From positions 496,001 through 560,000 of the forward strand of contig NZ_CP026681.1 of assembly GCF_002949735.1 (NCBI RefSeq): DNA of 64,000 nt, in the 5' to 3' direction. The position numbers and the translations under genes are program-made. Source of the stretch: Nostoc sp. 'Peltigera membranacea cyanobiont' N6 (GTDB taxonomy: Bacteria; Cyanobacteriota; Cyanobacteriia; Cyanobacteriales; Nostocaceae). The notes under the pieces are model-generated. The model was not told where the DNA came from. It ran no database searches and saw nothing but the letters and a program-made list of their open reading frames with translations. Positions within the stretch are counted from its first letter, which is position 1, and the number at the start of each line of letters is the position of its first letter. Positions 1 to 8,063 of this stretch are shown piece by piece.

Positions 1-1403
1 CTACTGCATTTGGTGCTGACCCAAATACTAACATTGACCCGGTTTGTATGGGTTTACCTGGGGTCTTACCTGTACTTAATGAAAAAGTATTAGAATACGC
101 TGTCAAAGCTGGTTTGGCACTGAATTGTCAAATCGCTAGATATAGCAAATTTGACCGGAAACAGTATTTTTATCCTGACTTACCTAAAAATTACCAAATT
201 TCTCAATACGATCTACCGATCGCAGAACATGGTTGGTTAGAAATAGAATTGGTAGATGCTGAGGGGAATCCGACTCGCAAACGCATTGGTATCACACGTC
301 TGCACATGGAAGAAGATGCAGGAAAATTGGTACATGCAGGTAGCGTTGGCGAAGCCTCTCGGAACGAGACTCGCCTTTCTGGTTCTTCCTATTCTCTAGT
401 AGACTACAATCGCGCAGGTATACCATTAGTCGAAATTGTCTCGGAACCCGATCTGCGTTCTGGATTGGAAGCTGCTGAATATGCCGAAGAGATACGCCGG
501 ATTGTCCGGTATCTCGGCGTGAGTGACGGGAATATGCAAGAAGGATCTCTGCGCTGCGATGTCAACATTTCTGTACGTCCAGTGGGACGAAAGGAATTTG
601 GTACCAAAGTAGAAATAAAAAACATGAACTCCTTCAGCGCCATCCAACGGGCGATTGACTACGAAATTGAGCGCCAAATCGCCGCCATCGAAGCAGGCGC
701 GAGCATTATCCAAGAAACTCGGCTGTGGGAAGAAGGCGCTCAACGCACAAGTAGTATGCGGATAAAGGAAGGTTCTAGCGATTATCGCTACTTCCCCGAA
801 CCAGATTTAGCACCAATTGAGGTGACGGATGCTCAATTAGAGCAATGGCGTAGCGAACTACCAGAATTACCAGCCCAAAAACGCCATCATTATGAAAATG
901 AGTTGGGGCTTTCGACTTATGACGCGCGAGTATTGACAGAAGATCGTCCAGTAACGGAATATTTTGAAACTGCGATCGCATCTGGAGCAAATCCCAAAGC
1001 TGCTGCAAACTGGATTACTCAAGATATCGCCGCCTACCTTAATAAGCAAAAACTCAGTATTACTGAAATTGGACTGACTCCCACCAATTTAGCTGATATC
1101 ATCACTCGCATTGAAACAGGCAAAATTAGCAATGCTCAAGCTAAAGAAAAGTTGCCAGATTTGCTCAGTGGGATTTCTCCTGAAAAAGCCTTTGCAGGTC
1201 TTGAGTTAATCAGCGATCCTAGTGTACTAGAACCCATCGTCGATGAAGTCATAGCTGCTAATCCCAAAGAACTAGAAAAGTATCGCAACGGTAACACCAA
1301 CCTTAAAGGCTTCTTTGTCGGACAAGTTCTGAAAAAGACAGCTAAACGTGCCGATCCGAAGCTGACTAATGAATTGGTGGAAAAGAAACTGAACGCCTTG
1401 TAA
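1..1403 (+). CDS. gatB: Aspartyl/glutamyl-tRNA(Asn/Gln) amidotransferase subunit B, 5'-truncated by the window edge
   Basis: GatB is the subunit of the GatCAB complex that binds misacylated Glu-tRNA(Gln) or Asp-tRNA(Asn) and activates it for transamidation, in the cytoplasm. The frame is open from base 3, upstream of the first ATG at 48, and reads STAFGADPNT-like GatB sequence, so the gene begins before the window; I estimate about 35 residues are missing. Typical GatB blocks are present: VCMGLPGVLPVLN, YNRAGIPLVEIVSEPD, and the C-terminal helical tail domain from about residue 330 of the visible part (ANWITQDIAAYL). The TAA stop is at 1401-1403. No other gat gene is adjacent, as is common in cyanobacteria, where the subunits are dispersed. 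The internal ATG at 48 is not the true start. Confidence 0.97.
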   Translation, partial: TAFGADPNTNIDPVCMGLPGVLPVLNEKVLEYAVKAGLALNCQIARYSKFDRKQYFYPDLPKNYQISQYDLPIAEHGWLEIELVDAEGNPTRKRIGITRLHMEEDAGKLVHAGSVGEASRNETRLSGSSYSLVDYNRAGIPLVEIVSEPDLRSGLEAAEYAEEIRRIVRYLGVSDGNMQEGSLRCDVNISVRPVGRKEFGTKVEIKNMNSFSAIQRAIDYEIERQIAAIEAGASIIQETRLWEEGAQRTSSMRIKEGSSDYRYFPEPDLAPIEVTDAQLEQWRSELPELPAQKRHHYENELGLSTYDARVLTEDRPVTEYFETAIASGANPKAAANWITQDIAAYLNKQKLSITEIGLTPTNLADIITRIETGKISNAQAKEKLPDLLSGISPEKAFAGLELISDPSVLEPIVDEVIAANPKELEKYRNGNTNLKGFFVGQVLKKTAKRADPKLTNELVEKKLNAL

Positions 1404-1622
1404 TTCGTAATTACTGTTCAGTAAGAGTTTTAGACATTTTACAAGTCATCTCTCAAGTCAACTTTATTGGGTGAAGGGCAAAGGAGCAGAGGGGAGTTGC
1501 AGTAAGTCTTTTCCAATGCCCAATGCCCAATTCCCAAGTAAGTATTTTATCGGTGCTTCTTCATCAAATCTTCATATAAAAACTGGTGACGACCCGCATA
1601 CCTAAAATGATATAGTGTGGTA

Positions 1623-1677
1623 AGTAGATGCACCCTGATGATCTGGAGAGCTGCCTAAGTAGCTCTCTTTTTTATTT
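1623..1677 (+). ncRNA. Candidate small RNA ending in an intrinsic terminator
   Basis: The 768-bp gap between gatB and argJ holds a possible -10 element (TATAGT, 1611-1616), about 30 bases of non-coding sequence and a strong hairpin with a T-tract. gatB ends more than 200 bases upstream, so the hairpin may terminate a separate short transcript rather than gatB. No convincing -35 box was found. This is inference from layout only; it could equally be the end of a long gatB 3' UTR. Confidence 0.3.
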
Positions 1678-1680
1678 TTT
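1646..1680 (+). terminator. Rho-independent terminator
   Basis: A perfect 7-bp stem GAGAGCT/AGCTCTC (1646-1652 with 1661-1667) has an 8-base loop and is followed directly by TTTTTTATTTTTTTT. A partial copy of its right half (TTAGTTAGCTCTCTTTTTT) recurs near 1803-1821 without a matching left arm. Confidence 0.65.
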
Positions 1681-1822
1681 TTCACAGTTTTTACGGAGAA
1701 GCTTCATCGATTCTTATAAAAAATCTTAATAAATAAGTATTAATCCTTAAGTAAGAAAATATGTATTCTGATAAAAAATAACATAAAAATTTTAACAACT
1801 ACTTAGTTAGCTCTCTTTTTTC

Positions 1823-1956
1823 ATATTGGGATTACTATTTGATTGTTGAACAAAATTAGGTATTGTAGAGTGGGTTAGAACGGAGTTCGGAACGCACTAT
1901 TATCATGGGTTTGATGCGTTACTACTGATATTTTCAGAAATCAAATCGGAAGGCTA
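1823..1956. repeat. Degenerate MITE-like palindromic repeat (copy 1, TATTTGATTT ends)
   Basis: The terminal inverted repeats (ATTTGATTGTTGAACA on the left, TTTCAGAAATCAAAT on the right) match the copy at 25010-25161. The interior GTAGAGTGGGTTAGAACGGAG is related to the GTAGGGTGTGTTAG core of the other copies, but the second half of the core palindrome has decayed. It has no coding capacity. Confidence 0.7.
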
Positions 1957-2084
1957 TATTTGTCTTTCGTCATAAGAAAGGTAAAAACAATTATGCTAAT
2001 CGCCAACTGGTGCATTATTATTGCCATCAGCAAATAAACTCACAATGAAGATTAAGGATTGGGGGAAATTCCTAACTCCTGTAC

Positions 2085-2104
2085 AGACGCGATTAATCGC
2101 GTCT
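2085..2104. repeat. Perfect 20-bp palindrome of the GACGCGATTAATCGCGTC type
   Basis: The sequence AGACGCGATTAATCGCGTCT is self-complementary. It resembles short dispersed hairpin elements of Nostoc-type genomes and the TAGACGCGAAGTTTCGCGTCTA hairpin at 39390-39419. It lies in the argJ leader. Confidence 0.55.
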
Positions 2105-2171
2105 CTCCTAACTCAACACTTTGCTAAAGCACAAATTGACCGATCCAAACTGATAGTTGTAAGGACGAATA

Positions 2172-3413
2172 ATGGCAGATTGGCAAAAAATAACAGGTGG
2201 TGTCACAGCACCAAGGGGGTATCAGGCGGCAGGAATTACCGCAGGGTTGAAACCTTCGGGGTTGCCGGATTTAGCTTTGATATTCTCAGAGGTGGAAGCG
2301 ATCGCAGCTGGTGTCTTCACCACTAGTCAAGTTAAAGCTGCCTGTGTAGAATATTGTCGTCAACGCTTGCAAGCTAAACATAGCGCTCGTGCTATCCTTT
2401 GCAACGCTGGACAAGCAAATGCCGCTACAGGTAATCAAGGCTATCTTGATACCTTAGAGTCTGCTCTGGCAATAGCCCAAGCACTTAACATCTCATCTGA
2501 ATCTGTCTTATTGGCTTCCACTGGGGTGATTGGTCAAAGAATAAAGATGGATGCTTTGCGAAGCGGAATTCCGAAAGTAGTAGCAGCACTATCAGAAACA
2601 GGCTCAGATGCCGCAGCTGGAGCGATTATCACTACAGACTTGGTAACAAAATCCATTGCCCTAGAGACAACCGTAGGCGATCGCCCAGTCCGAATTGGCG
2701 GCATTGCCAAAGGTTCCGGCATGATTCATCCCAACATGGCAACCATGTTAGCATTTGTTACTTGTGATGCTATGGTTTCGCCAGCCCTTTGGCAACAAAT
2801 GTTAGCAAGGGCGGCTGATAGAAGCTTTAATTCCATCACAGTGGATGGTGATACCAGTACCAACGACAGCTTAATCGCCTTGGCAAACGGTCAATCTCGC
2901 ACCCCAGCAATTACAGAATGGGGTGCAGAAGCAGAGAAATTAGAGGCCATGTTAACAGCAGTTTGTCAGCATTTAGCCAAAGCGATCGCTCGTGATGGTG
3001 AAGGTGCAACCTGTCTAATAGAAGTAGAAGTAACTGGGGCCCATGACGAACTCTCAGCCCGACAAATAGCCAAAACCATCGCTGGTTCATCCTTAGTTAA
3101 ATCTGCAATCTTTGGACGCGATCCCAACTGGGGACGCATCGCCGCAGCCGCCGGACGTGCAGGTATACCTTTTGAACAAGAAAACCTGCAAATTAAGTTA
3201 GGGGATTTTTTAATGTTGGAAAACGGACAACCCTTAACTTTTGATCGTGCAGCAGCGAGTGCTTATTTGAAAAAAACGGCGATAGGTGCTTATCTCCAAG
3301 AGGATAGGGTGTTAATTTCCGTTAATGTTGGCAATGGTTATGGTGTCGGTAAAGCTTGGGGTTGTGATTTGAGTTACGACTACGTGAGGATTAATGCCGA
3401 ATACACTACGTGA
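2172..3413 (+). CDS. argJ: Bifunctional ornithine acetyltransferase / N-acetylglutamate synthase
   Basis: ArgJ transfers the acetyl group from N-acetylornithine to glutamate, closing the cyclic arginine pathway; bifunctional forms can also use acetyl-CoA. The 413-residue length is normal. The self-cleavage site that makes the alpha and beta chains is visible in GSGMIHPNMATMLAF, with Thr191 as the expected nucleophile after Ala190. The family blocks KITGGVTAPRGY at the N-terminus, ILCNAGQANAATG and FGRDPNWGRIAAAAGRAG are all present. The ATG at 2172 follows an AAGGAC ribosome-binding site. The gene stands alone, and its TGA stop lies within a long hairpin. A 101-codon frame starting at 2021 overlaps its 5' end in another frame and is not credible. 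Confidence 0.97.
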   Translation: MADWQKITGGVTAPRGYQAAGITAGLKPSGLPDLALIFSEVEAIAAGVFTTSQVKAACVEYCRQRLQAKHSARAILCNAGQANAATGNQGYLDTLESALAIAQALNISSESVLLASTGVIGQRIKMDALRSGIPKVVAALSETGSDAAAGAIITTDLVTKSIALETTVGDRPVRIGGIAKGSGMIHPNMATMLAFVTCDAMVSPALWQQMLARAADRSFNSITVDGDTSTNDSLIALANGQSRTPAITEWGAEAEKLEAMLTAVCQHLAKAIARDGEGATCLIEVEVTGAHDELSARQIAKTIAGSSLVKSAIFGRDPNWGRIAAAAGRAGIPFEQENLQIKLGDFLMLENGQPLTFDRAAASAYLKKTAIGAYLQEDRVLISVNVGNGYGVGKAWGCDLSYDYVRINAEYTT

Positions 3414-3457
3414 ACTACCCCAACTTCAACCGTACTCGGTAAGTTGGGGTAGTTCAC
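3410..3457 (+). terminator. 17-bp perfect hairpin over the argJ stop codon
   Basis: The two 17-base arms (3410-3426 and 3441-3457) are perfectly complementary, with a 14-base loop. The argJ TGA (3411-3413) lies in the left arm. There is no T-tract, so it may act in 3'-end protection or factor-dependent termination rather than as a classical intrinsic terminator. Confidence 0.5.
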
Positions 3458-3468
3458 AGATAAGTCTA

Positions 3469-3603
3469 AGGGACTTCCAAAAAATAAAATATACAGTAGG
3501 GTGTGTTAAGCGAAAGCCGTAACGCACCGAGATATCTGGCGGTGCGTTACGCTGTCGCTAACGCACCCTACAAAATTGGATATTTTTTTAATTGGAAGTC
3601 CCT
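3469..3603. repeat. MITE-like element with AGGGACTTCCAA ends (copy 2 of the shared core)
   Basis: This 135-bp non-coding element is bounded by inverted repeats AGGGACTTCCAA and TTGGAAGTCCCT. Inside is a near-perfect palindrome (3497-3571) running from GTAGGGTGTGTTA through GTAACGCACC and GGTGCGTTAC to TAACGCACCCTAC. The core recurs at 25010-25161 and 55949-56026, but with different flanks. Confidence 0.8.
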
Positions 3604-3663
3604 AATATATGGACTCCTCTTAGTGTAAGATTATACTAAGTTAAATAGTTTAAATAGCGCCTT

Positions 3664-4434
3664 ATGTCAATTATTGCGCTCAGAGCGTGGTATATACAGG
3701 ATTACGAGCCGATTCCAGAACTAGAAAAACGTCCGCCAGACATTCGCTTAAGCAAAAAAAGCCTGCTGAGATCGGCATTGCGAGCAGACTTTTTAGAAGA
3801 AAGCGACGAAGTTAAGAAATCAACTTGGTTTGGGCGCTATCTAGAAGGGGAAAATATTGAATTTTATATTGAAGGTAGCGGCGGCTATTGCGTCGCTAAC
3901 ATTGACTTAATTAGTCATGAAATTTATTTTACCAAACAAGCACTGTTGGCTCAGTTAGAACCAACGATTTTTTTATCCTATCAAACTGAGTATGTCGCAG
4001 CGACGAATGCTCTTAGAGAAGAACTACAAAAAAGTTTGTCCAGTTTAAATTTGCGATCGCGCCTTCCGCTAACATTAGTAGAATCCTCTCGCCCCAGTGG
4101 TGCTACTTTTCGGATTAACCGCATGATTATGCGAAAAATTCGGAAGAGTTTGTTATTTATCGCTGACACCACACCCATCGCTAGTATTGACGGTAAAGAA
4201 ACCCCGCAACTAATTCCTAGTCCCAATGTCTGTATTGAGATTGGTTATGCCATCCAAAGTAAGCGTTCTGAACAGATTCTCCTAGCCCAAATGCAACGTC
4301 CAGACTTTGAAGGACAATTTCCCTTCGACTTACCCACACAGCAAATTTTGCAATTCCAAGACACCACAGAACTAAATAAAATCCTGACAGAAACAATTCA
4401 AAACCAGCTAGCACGATTTAAATTGTTTTTTTGA
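3664..4434 (+). CDS. Conserved protein with a predicted TIR-like nucleotide-binding C-terminal half
   Basis: I do not recognise a named family for this 256-residue protein. Residues 1-95 are a basic/acidic region with a small beta-rich patch (YIEGSGGYCVANIDL). From about residue 100 it resembles TIR/SEFIR or nucleoside-deoxyribosyltransferase-like folds: an opening strand IFLSYQTEY, a helix, then a hydrophobic strand LLFIADTTPI after an IRKS turn, followed by SPNVCIEIGYAIQ, which parallels the SPNV-x-E-x-GYA signature with its Glu in TIR-like and related Rossmann-type proteins. There is no signal peptide or membrane segment. Flanks are a MITE upstream and a convergent PhnD-like gene 17 bases downstream. 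It may be a sensor or defence-type NAD/nucleotide-binding protein, but this is inference from motif shape only. Confidence 0.55.
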   Translation: MSIIALRAWYIQDYEPIPELEKRPPDIRLSKKSLLRSALRADFLEESDEVKKSTWFGRYLEGENIEFYIEGSGGYCVANIDLISHEIYFTKQALLAQLEPTIFLSYQTEYVAATNALREELQKSLSSLNLRSRLPLTLVESSRPSGATFRINRMIMRKIRKSLLFIADTTPIASIDGKETPQLIPSPNVCIEIGYAIQSKRSEQILLAQMQRPDFEGQFPFDLPTQQILQFQDTTELNKILTETIQNQLARFKLFF

Positions 4435-4451
4435 GAAATCAGTAATGTCAA

Positions 4452-5303
4452 TCAAAATAAACGAACCGGTTTAGTTTGCAGCTTAGAAGTAATAGAACTC
4501 ACCCGATCGACCACAGAAATCATATATTTGTAATCTGGTACTTGTCCATTGGGTACATACCCCACTTCTTGAGCTAAACCGGAAGGCGAATCACTCATCA
4601 CTTTTCGGATGAACTCTTGACGGTTACGTTCTACATTCGGCCCAATCAACACCACACCTAATGGTACATAGTGAGGGTCTTTAAATAGGATGCGGAATTC
4701 GGTGGGGGCGAACTGTGAACCGTAGAGAGCCAATTCCGCTTCTGAGACAGCACAAGCGATCGCTTTTCCTTGAGCCACAAATTCCAGTGCGGCTTTGGGT
4801 GTGGGTGCAAATAGGATCTCAGCTAGTGTTGTGCCATAAAGATTGTAAAGAGGGAAATAATATCCTGTTGCGGAACCTAACTGACCTAAAGCCAGTGTTT
4901 TTCCTTGCAGTTGTTTCAAGTCGGTTATGGGATTGTCTTTGCGAACAACGAAGATTGAGCGCAAATTACTGATTCCTATTAAAGGAAACAAAGGAACATA
5001 TTGGTGACGGGCGATCGCAATAGCCGCTAAACCTGGTGGAGCAAATACCAATGACCAAGCACGAGCCTCAAGACGCTCAACCGCTCTATTCTCATTAAAA
5101 ACAGGTTCTAGCTGAATATATGAGTTTGTTTTTTCGCCCAAATAACTGTTAAATTTAGCATATTGATTAATTATCTGTTCGCCTCCACCATAGTTGATTG
5201 CACCAACAGTTAACGTGCCCTCAAAGCCGCGTGATTTGCAGGCAGCAAATGTAAAACCTAGTAAATTAAACAGAAATAAACGCCGGGAAAATCGCAAAAA
5301 CAT
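4452..5303 (-). CDS. PhnD-like periplasmic substrate-binding lipoprotein (phosphate/phosphonate ABC-type)
   Basis: The N-terminus has a basic start, a hydrophobic stretch (LFLFNLLGFTFA) and a Cys in a loose lipobox (FAAC, residues 18-21), suggesting export and lipid anchoring. The mature part has the periplasmic-binding fold of the PhnD/transferrin-type family: LTVGAINYGGGEQ, then VFAPPGLAAIAI, then FVVRKDNPITDLKQLQGKTLALGQLGSATGY, the usual hinge and domain-2 entry of phosphonate-type binding proteins. No permease or ATPase is nearby. The adjacent divergent gene is a haem-binding HAMP protein, so this may be a sensory binding protein rather than part of a transporter. The ATG is at 5303; the intergenic region to 5486 is shared with the divergent gene. 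Confidence 0.75.
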   Translation of the reverse strand: MFLRFSRRLFLFNLLGFTFAACKSRGFEGTLTVGAINYGGGEQIINQYAKFNSYLGEKTNSYIQLEPVFNENRAVERLEARAWSLVFAPPGLAAIAIARHQYVPLFPLIGISNLRSIFVVRKDNPITDLKQLQGKTLALGQLGSATGYYFPLYNLYGTTLAEILFAPTPKAALEFVAQGKAIACAVSEAELALYGSQFAPTEFRILFKDPHYVPLGVVLIGPNVERNRQEFIRKVMSDSPSGLAQEVGYVPNGQVPDYKYMISVVDRVSSITSKLQTKPVRLF

Positions 5304-5485
5304 CGCTAATTAGGGTTAAGGAAGTAACTTGGTTTTCAGGACTAATTTTAGATAAGTTTGACTACTGCCTAAGTAAGTTGCATTGCAGTCAAAAATTAAT
5401 ATTTATTTAAATATTGTTGAGATGCTTTCTAACAGGTATAAATAAATGTTAGACAAACTCAGATACCATCTTCATTGGTTAGGTT

Positions 5486-6400
5486 ATGTTAAATAACATC
5501 ACATTAAAAGATTTAAAAATAGGTGCTAAATTTAACTTACTTTTAATATTAGTTTTCATAGTCAGTATTGTGGGAAGTGGCGTTGCCTTATCTAGTGTAC
5601 TTCAAGGGAGAGCGCAAAATGAAGTAACTTCTCAAGCACAGATTCTCATCCAAATGGTGAACGCGGTTAGAGATTATACACAAAATCGGATAGATCCCTT
5701 ATTAGAACCTAGACTAGACACTAACCCAACGTTCATGCCGGAAGTAGTACCAACTTTTTCCTCTAAAGAGGTGTTTGAGAATTTTCGTAAAAAGCCTGAA
5801 TTTCAAAACTTTTTTCATAAAGATGCAACACTTAATCCGACTAATTTAGCGGATAAAGCTGATAATTTTGAAACTCAACTTGTAGAACGGTTTCGCCGCG
5901 ACTCCAAAACTCAAGAGATTACAGGCTTTCGTAACTTATCAGAAGGCGAAGTATTTTATATTGCGCGACCACTAAAGATCGTACAACAGAAATGTCTGCG
6001 ATGTCATTCTACACCAGATATGGCTCCTAAAAGTCAGTTGGTAAATTATGGCTCAGAAAATGGTTTTGGCTGGCAACTCAATCAGATTGTTTCTGCTCAA
6101 ATAATCTCTGTTCCTTCCCAAGAGATTTTTGCCAATGCCAAACGGACTTGGATATTAATTATGGGACTTTTAATTGCCATCTTTGCGATCGTAGTTTTCT
6201 TAATTAACTTCTTAATCAAAAAATATGTAATTCAGCGCATTAGAAGAATTGAAAAAATAGCCCAAAAAGTTAGCATTGGTGATATGAGCGCTGATTTTGA
6301 AGAAAGCTCTAATGATGAAATTGGCGGGTTAGCTGAAGCATTTAATCGGATGAAAGCTAGCTTAAAAATAGCTCTGGAGATGCTGAATAACCAAAGCTAA
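5486..6400 (+). CDS. Tll0287-like (DUF3365) c-type haem-binding HAMP membrane protein, paralogue 1
   Basis: Two membrane segments (residues about 17-39 and 216-243) flank an exported domain. That domain contains CLRCH (Cys170, Cys173, His174), a canonical c-type haem attachment site. The region VRDYTQNRIDPLL and the long PT-x-MPEVVPTFSSKEVFENFRK stretch are typical of the DUF3365/Tll0287 family, whose founding member was crystallised from thylakoid preparations and suggested to be a redox or gas sensor. A HAMP linker follows the second helix (KYVIQRIRRIEKIAQKVSIGD) and the protein ends there, with no kinase or methyl-acceptor domain, so it needs a partner to signal. It is divergent from the PhnD-like gene. 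A paralogue lies at 9707-10768. Confidence 0.88.
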   Translation: MLNNITLKDLKIGAKFNLLLILVFIVSIVGSGVALSSVLQGRAQNEVTSQAQILIQMVNAVRDYTQNRIDPLLEPRLDTNPTFMPEVVPTFSSKEVFENFRKKPEFQNFFHKDATLNPTNLADKADNFETQLVERFRRDSKTQEITGFRNLSEGEVFYIARPLKIVQQKCLRCHSTPDMAPKSQLVNYGSENGFGWQLNQIVSAQIISVPSQEIFANAKRTWILIMGLLIAIFAIVVFLINFLIKKYVIQRIRRIEKIAQKVSIGDMSADFEESSNDEIGGLAEAFNRMKASLKIALEMLNNQS

Positions 6401-6442
6401 TAATCTGTAATTAACACAGGAAAAAATGCAATATTTAAAATA

Positions 6443-7810
6443 TCAGGAAAGTAAGCGTTGCTGAAATTGCAAAGCTTTTTGAGGTTCGGGAATTTTTGAT
6501 GCTAAAATTTTCACAAATTCTGCACGGGAAATTTGCCCAGAAGACTTAACAGCTTTTTGGACTAGAAACTTAGCTATTGGCCCAATTAAATCAGCCAATT
6601 CCCGCTCACACTGATGCACAAAGCTATCGCTGATTACTTGAGATTCTTGGTTTGGCAAATTATTTGACTTAATTTCCGATTTAACAGTCAGTTCCTGTAA
6701 TAGAGTCGGTTTCTCTAGTAGAAACATTGTTTTATTCTGAAAATCAATTTGCTGATTTCCTCGAAGATGAATGGCTAATTGACTAATTAATTCTTCGCAG
6801 TTGGGCGCTGATGCCGCAACTTGTCTTAGTAATGTTGAGGCAACAGGGCCGACAAATTCCAAAAGAATTGTTTCCAACCGACTATAATTTTCGGCAGACA
6901 AGATAGAAACAGACCGATGCCTAATTGAGTTTTGTGGTTGAGGCGGTTGTGTAAAAAATGGTGATTGAAGTAATGGTATTTCTACTTTAGTATCAAGATG
7001 CTTAAGCACCTGTAGAACTTCAGCCGCAGACTGATAGCGCTGTTTAAAGTGGTGTAGCACCATCTTAGATAGCACAGATGCCAACTCAGAACTGACATTA
7101 GCGTGATGCTGCCAAGAAATTTCACCCGTATCTGAATCTTCCTCAAAATTTATAGGATGTAACCCAGTCAACGATTGGATGCCAATAATACCCAAAGAAT
7201 AAATATCGCTGTTAGGGCGGGGCTTACCTTGCCCCTGTTCTGTAGACATATATCCTGGAGTGCCAATGATAATAGTAGCCCCCGTGCGCCCTGGAACTGT
7301 AAGCAATTGAGTTTGGACTTGTTTAACTGCGCCAAAGTCAATCAGCACTAGCTTACCGTCTTGTTGCCGCCTGATTATATTGTCCGGTTTGATATCTCGA
7401 TGGATAACGTTGTGGCTGTGAATAAATTGCAGAATACCCAACATCTGTTGGAGAAGTTGAATTACTTTCTCTTCTATCCAAGGTTGATTGGGTAAGAGTT
7501 CTGCTTTCAGAGTATGCCCTTCAATGAATTCTTGCACCAAGAAGAACTCTTGGTTATGTTCAAAATAGGCTAAAAGCCGAGGGATTTGGTCATGGTTGCC
7601 CAGATGTTCTAGTGTTTCTGCTTCACTGCTAAATAGCCGTCTAGCAGTTTCGAGAAATTCAGGGCTACGAGTGACGGGCAAAAGATGTTTGACAACGCAT
7701 TTCGGGAAACCTGGCCGATGGGTATCTTGGGCTATGTAAGTTTGACCGAATCCACCTCCACCTAAGACCTGGAGGACTTGGTAACGTCCATCTAATAATT
7801 GTCCTAGCAT
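6443..7810 (-). CDS. Cyanobacterial Ser/Thr protein kinase with duplicated C-terminal domain
   Basis: Residues 1-275 form a complete Hanks-type kinase: glycine loop LGGGGFGQTY, catalytic Lys41 (CVVKHL), HRDIKPDN with Asp139, and DFG at 158-160. The DFG is followed by GTPGYMSTEQGQGKPRPNSDIYSLG. All catalytic residues are present, so it should be active in the cytoplasm. There is no membrane segment. After a proline/glutamine linker come two related helical units of about 60 residues, beginning EFVGPVASTLLRQ (around residue 315) and LIGPIAKFLVQKA (around residue 405); this looks like an internal duplication of a regulatory domain. It is convergent with the haem-HAMP gene, leaving 42 bases between stops. 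The target is unknown. Confidence 0.92.
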   Translation of the reverse strand: MLGQLLDGRYQVLQVLGGGGFGQTYIAQDTHRPGFPKCVVKHLLPVTRSPEFLETARRLFSSEAETLEHLGNHDQIPRLLAYFEHNQEFFLVQEFIEGHTLKAELLPNQPWIEEKVIQLLQQMLGILQFIHSHNVIHRDIKPDNIIRRQQDGKLVLIDFGAVKQVQTQLLTVPGRTGATIIIGTPGYMSTEQGQGKPRPNSDIYSLGIIGIQSLTGLHPINFEEDSDTGEISWQHHANVSSELASVLSKMVLHHFKQRYQSAAEVLQVLKHLDTKVEIPLLQSPFFTQPPQPQNSIRHRSVSILSAENYSRLETILLEFVGPVASTLLRQVAASAPNCEELISQLAIHLRGNQQIDFQNKTMFLLEKPTLLQELTVKSEIKSNNLPNQESQVISDSFVHQCERELADLIGPIAKFLVQKAVKSSGQISRAEFVKILASKIPEPQKALQFQQRLLS

Positions 7811-8063
7811 TGTGTCACTTGCCTAAGTCCTCAAATTCATCTTGGCACAACTACCACCTTTGGCAAGGTTTGTTGAGAAAGAAAGTATTTTGGAATCACC
7901 AAACTTTGCAAATGATTTGGGTGAAATAGATTTTGAATTTTGCGAGTCAGGTTCATGAAGCAGAGGAGAATTATTGGGGGAATGAATACTGCGATCGCTC
8001 CTTCACCGCGCCCTACATCTCCGTGGTACATTAGTATTAACTACTTGATGCCCTATCAATTCT

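Noticed and set aside
2021..2326. 101-codon frame in the argJ leader
   Set aside because: It overlaps argJ by 155 bases in another frame, has no ribosome-binding site, and is part of a repeat-rich leader.
4452..5303. Complete phosphonate ABC importer
   Set aside because: Only a binding protein is present; no permease, ATPase or C-P lyase gene is in the neighbourhood.
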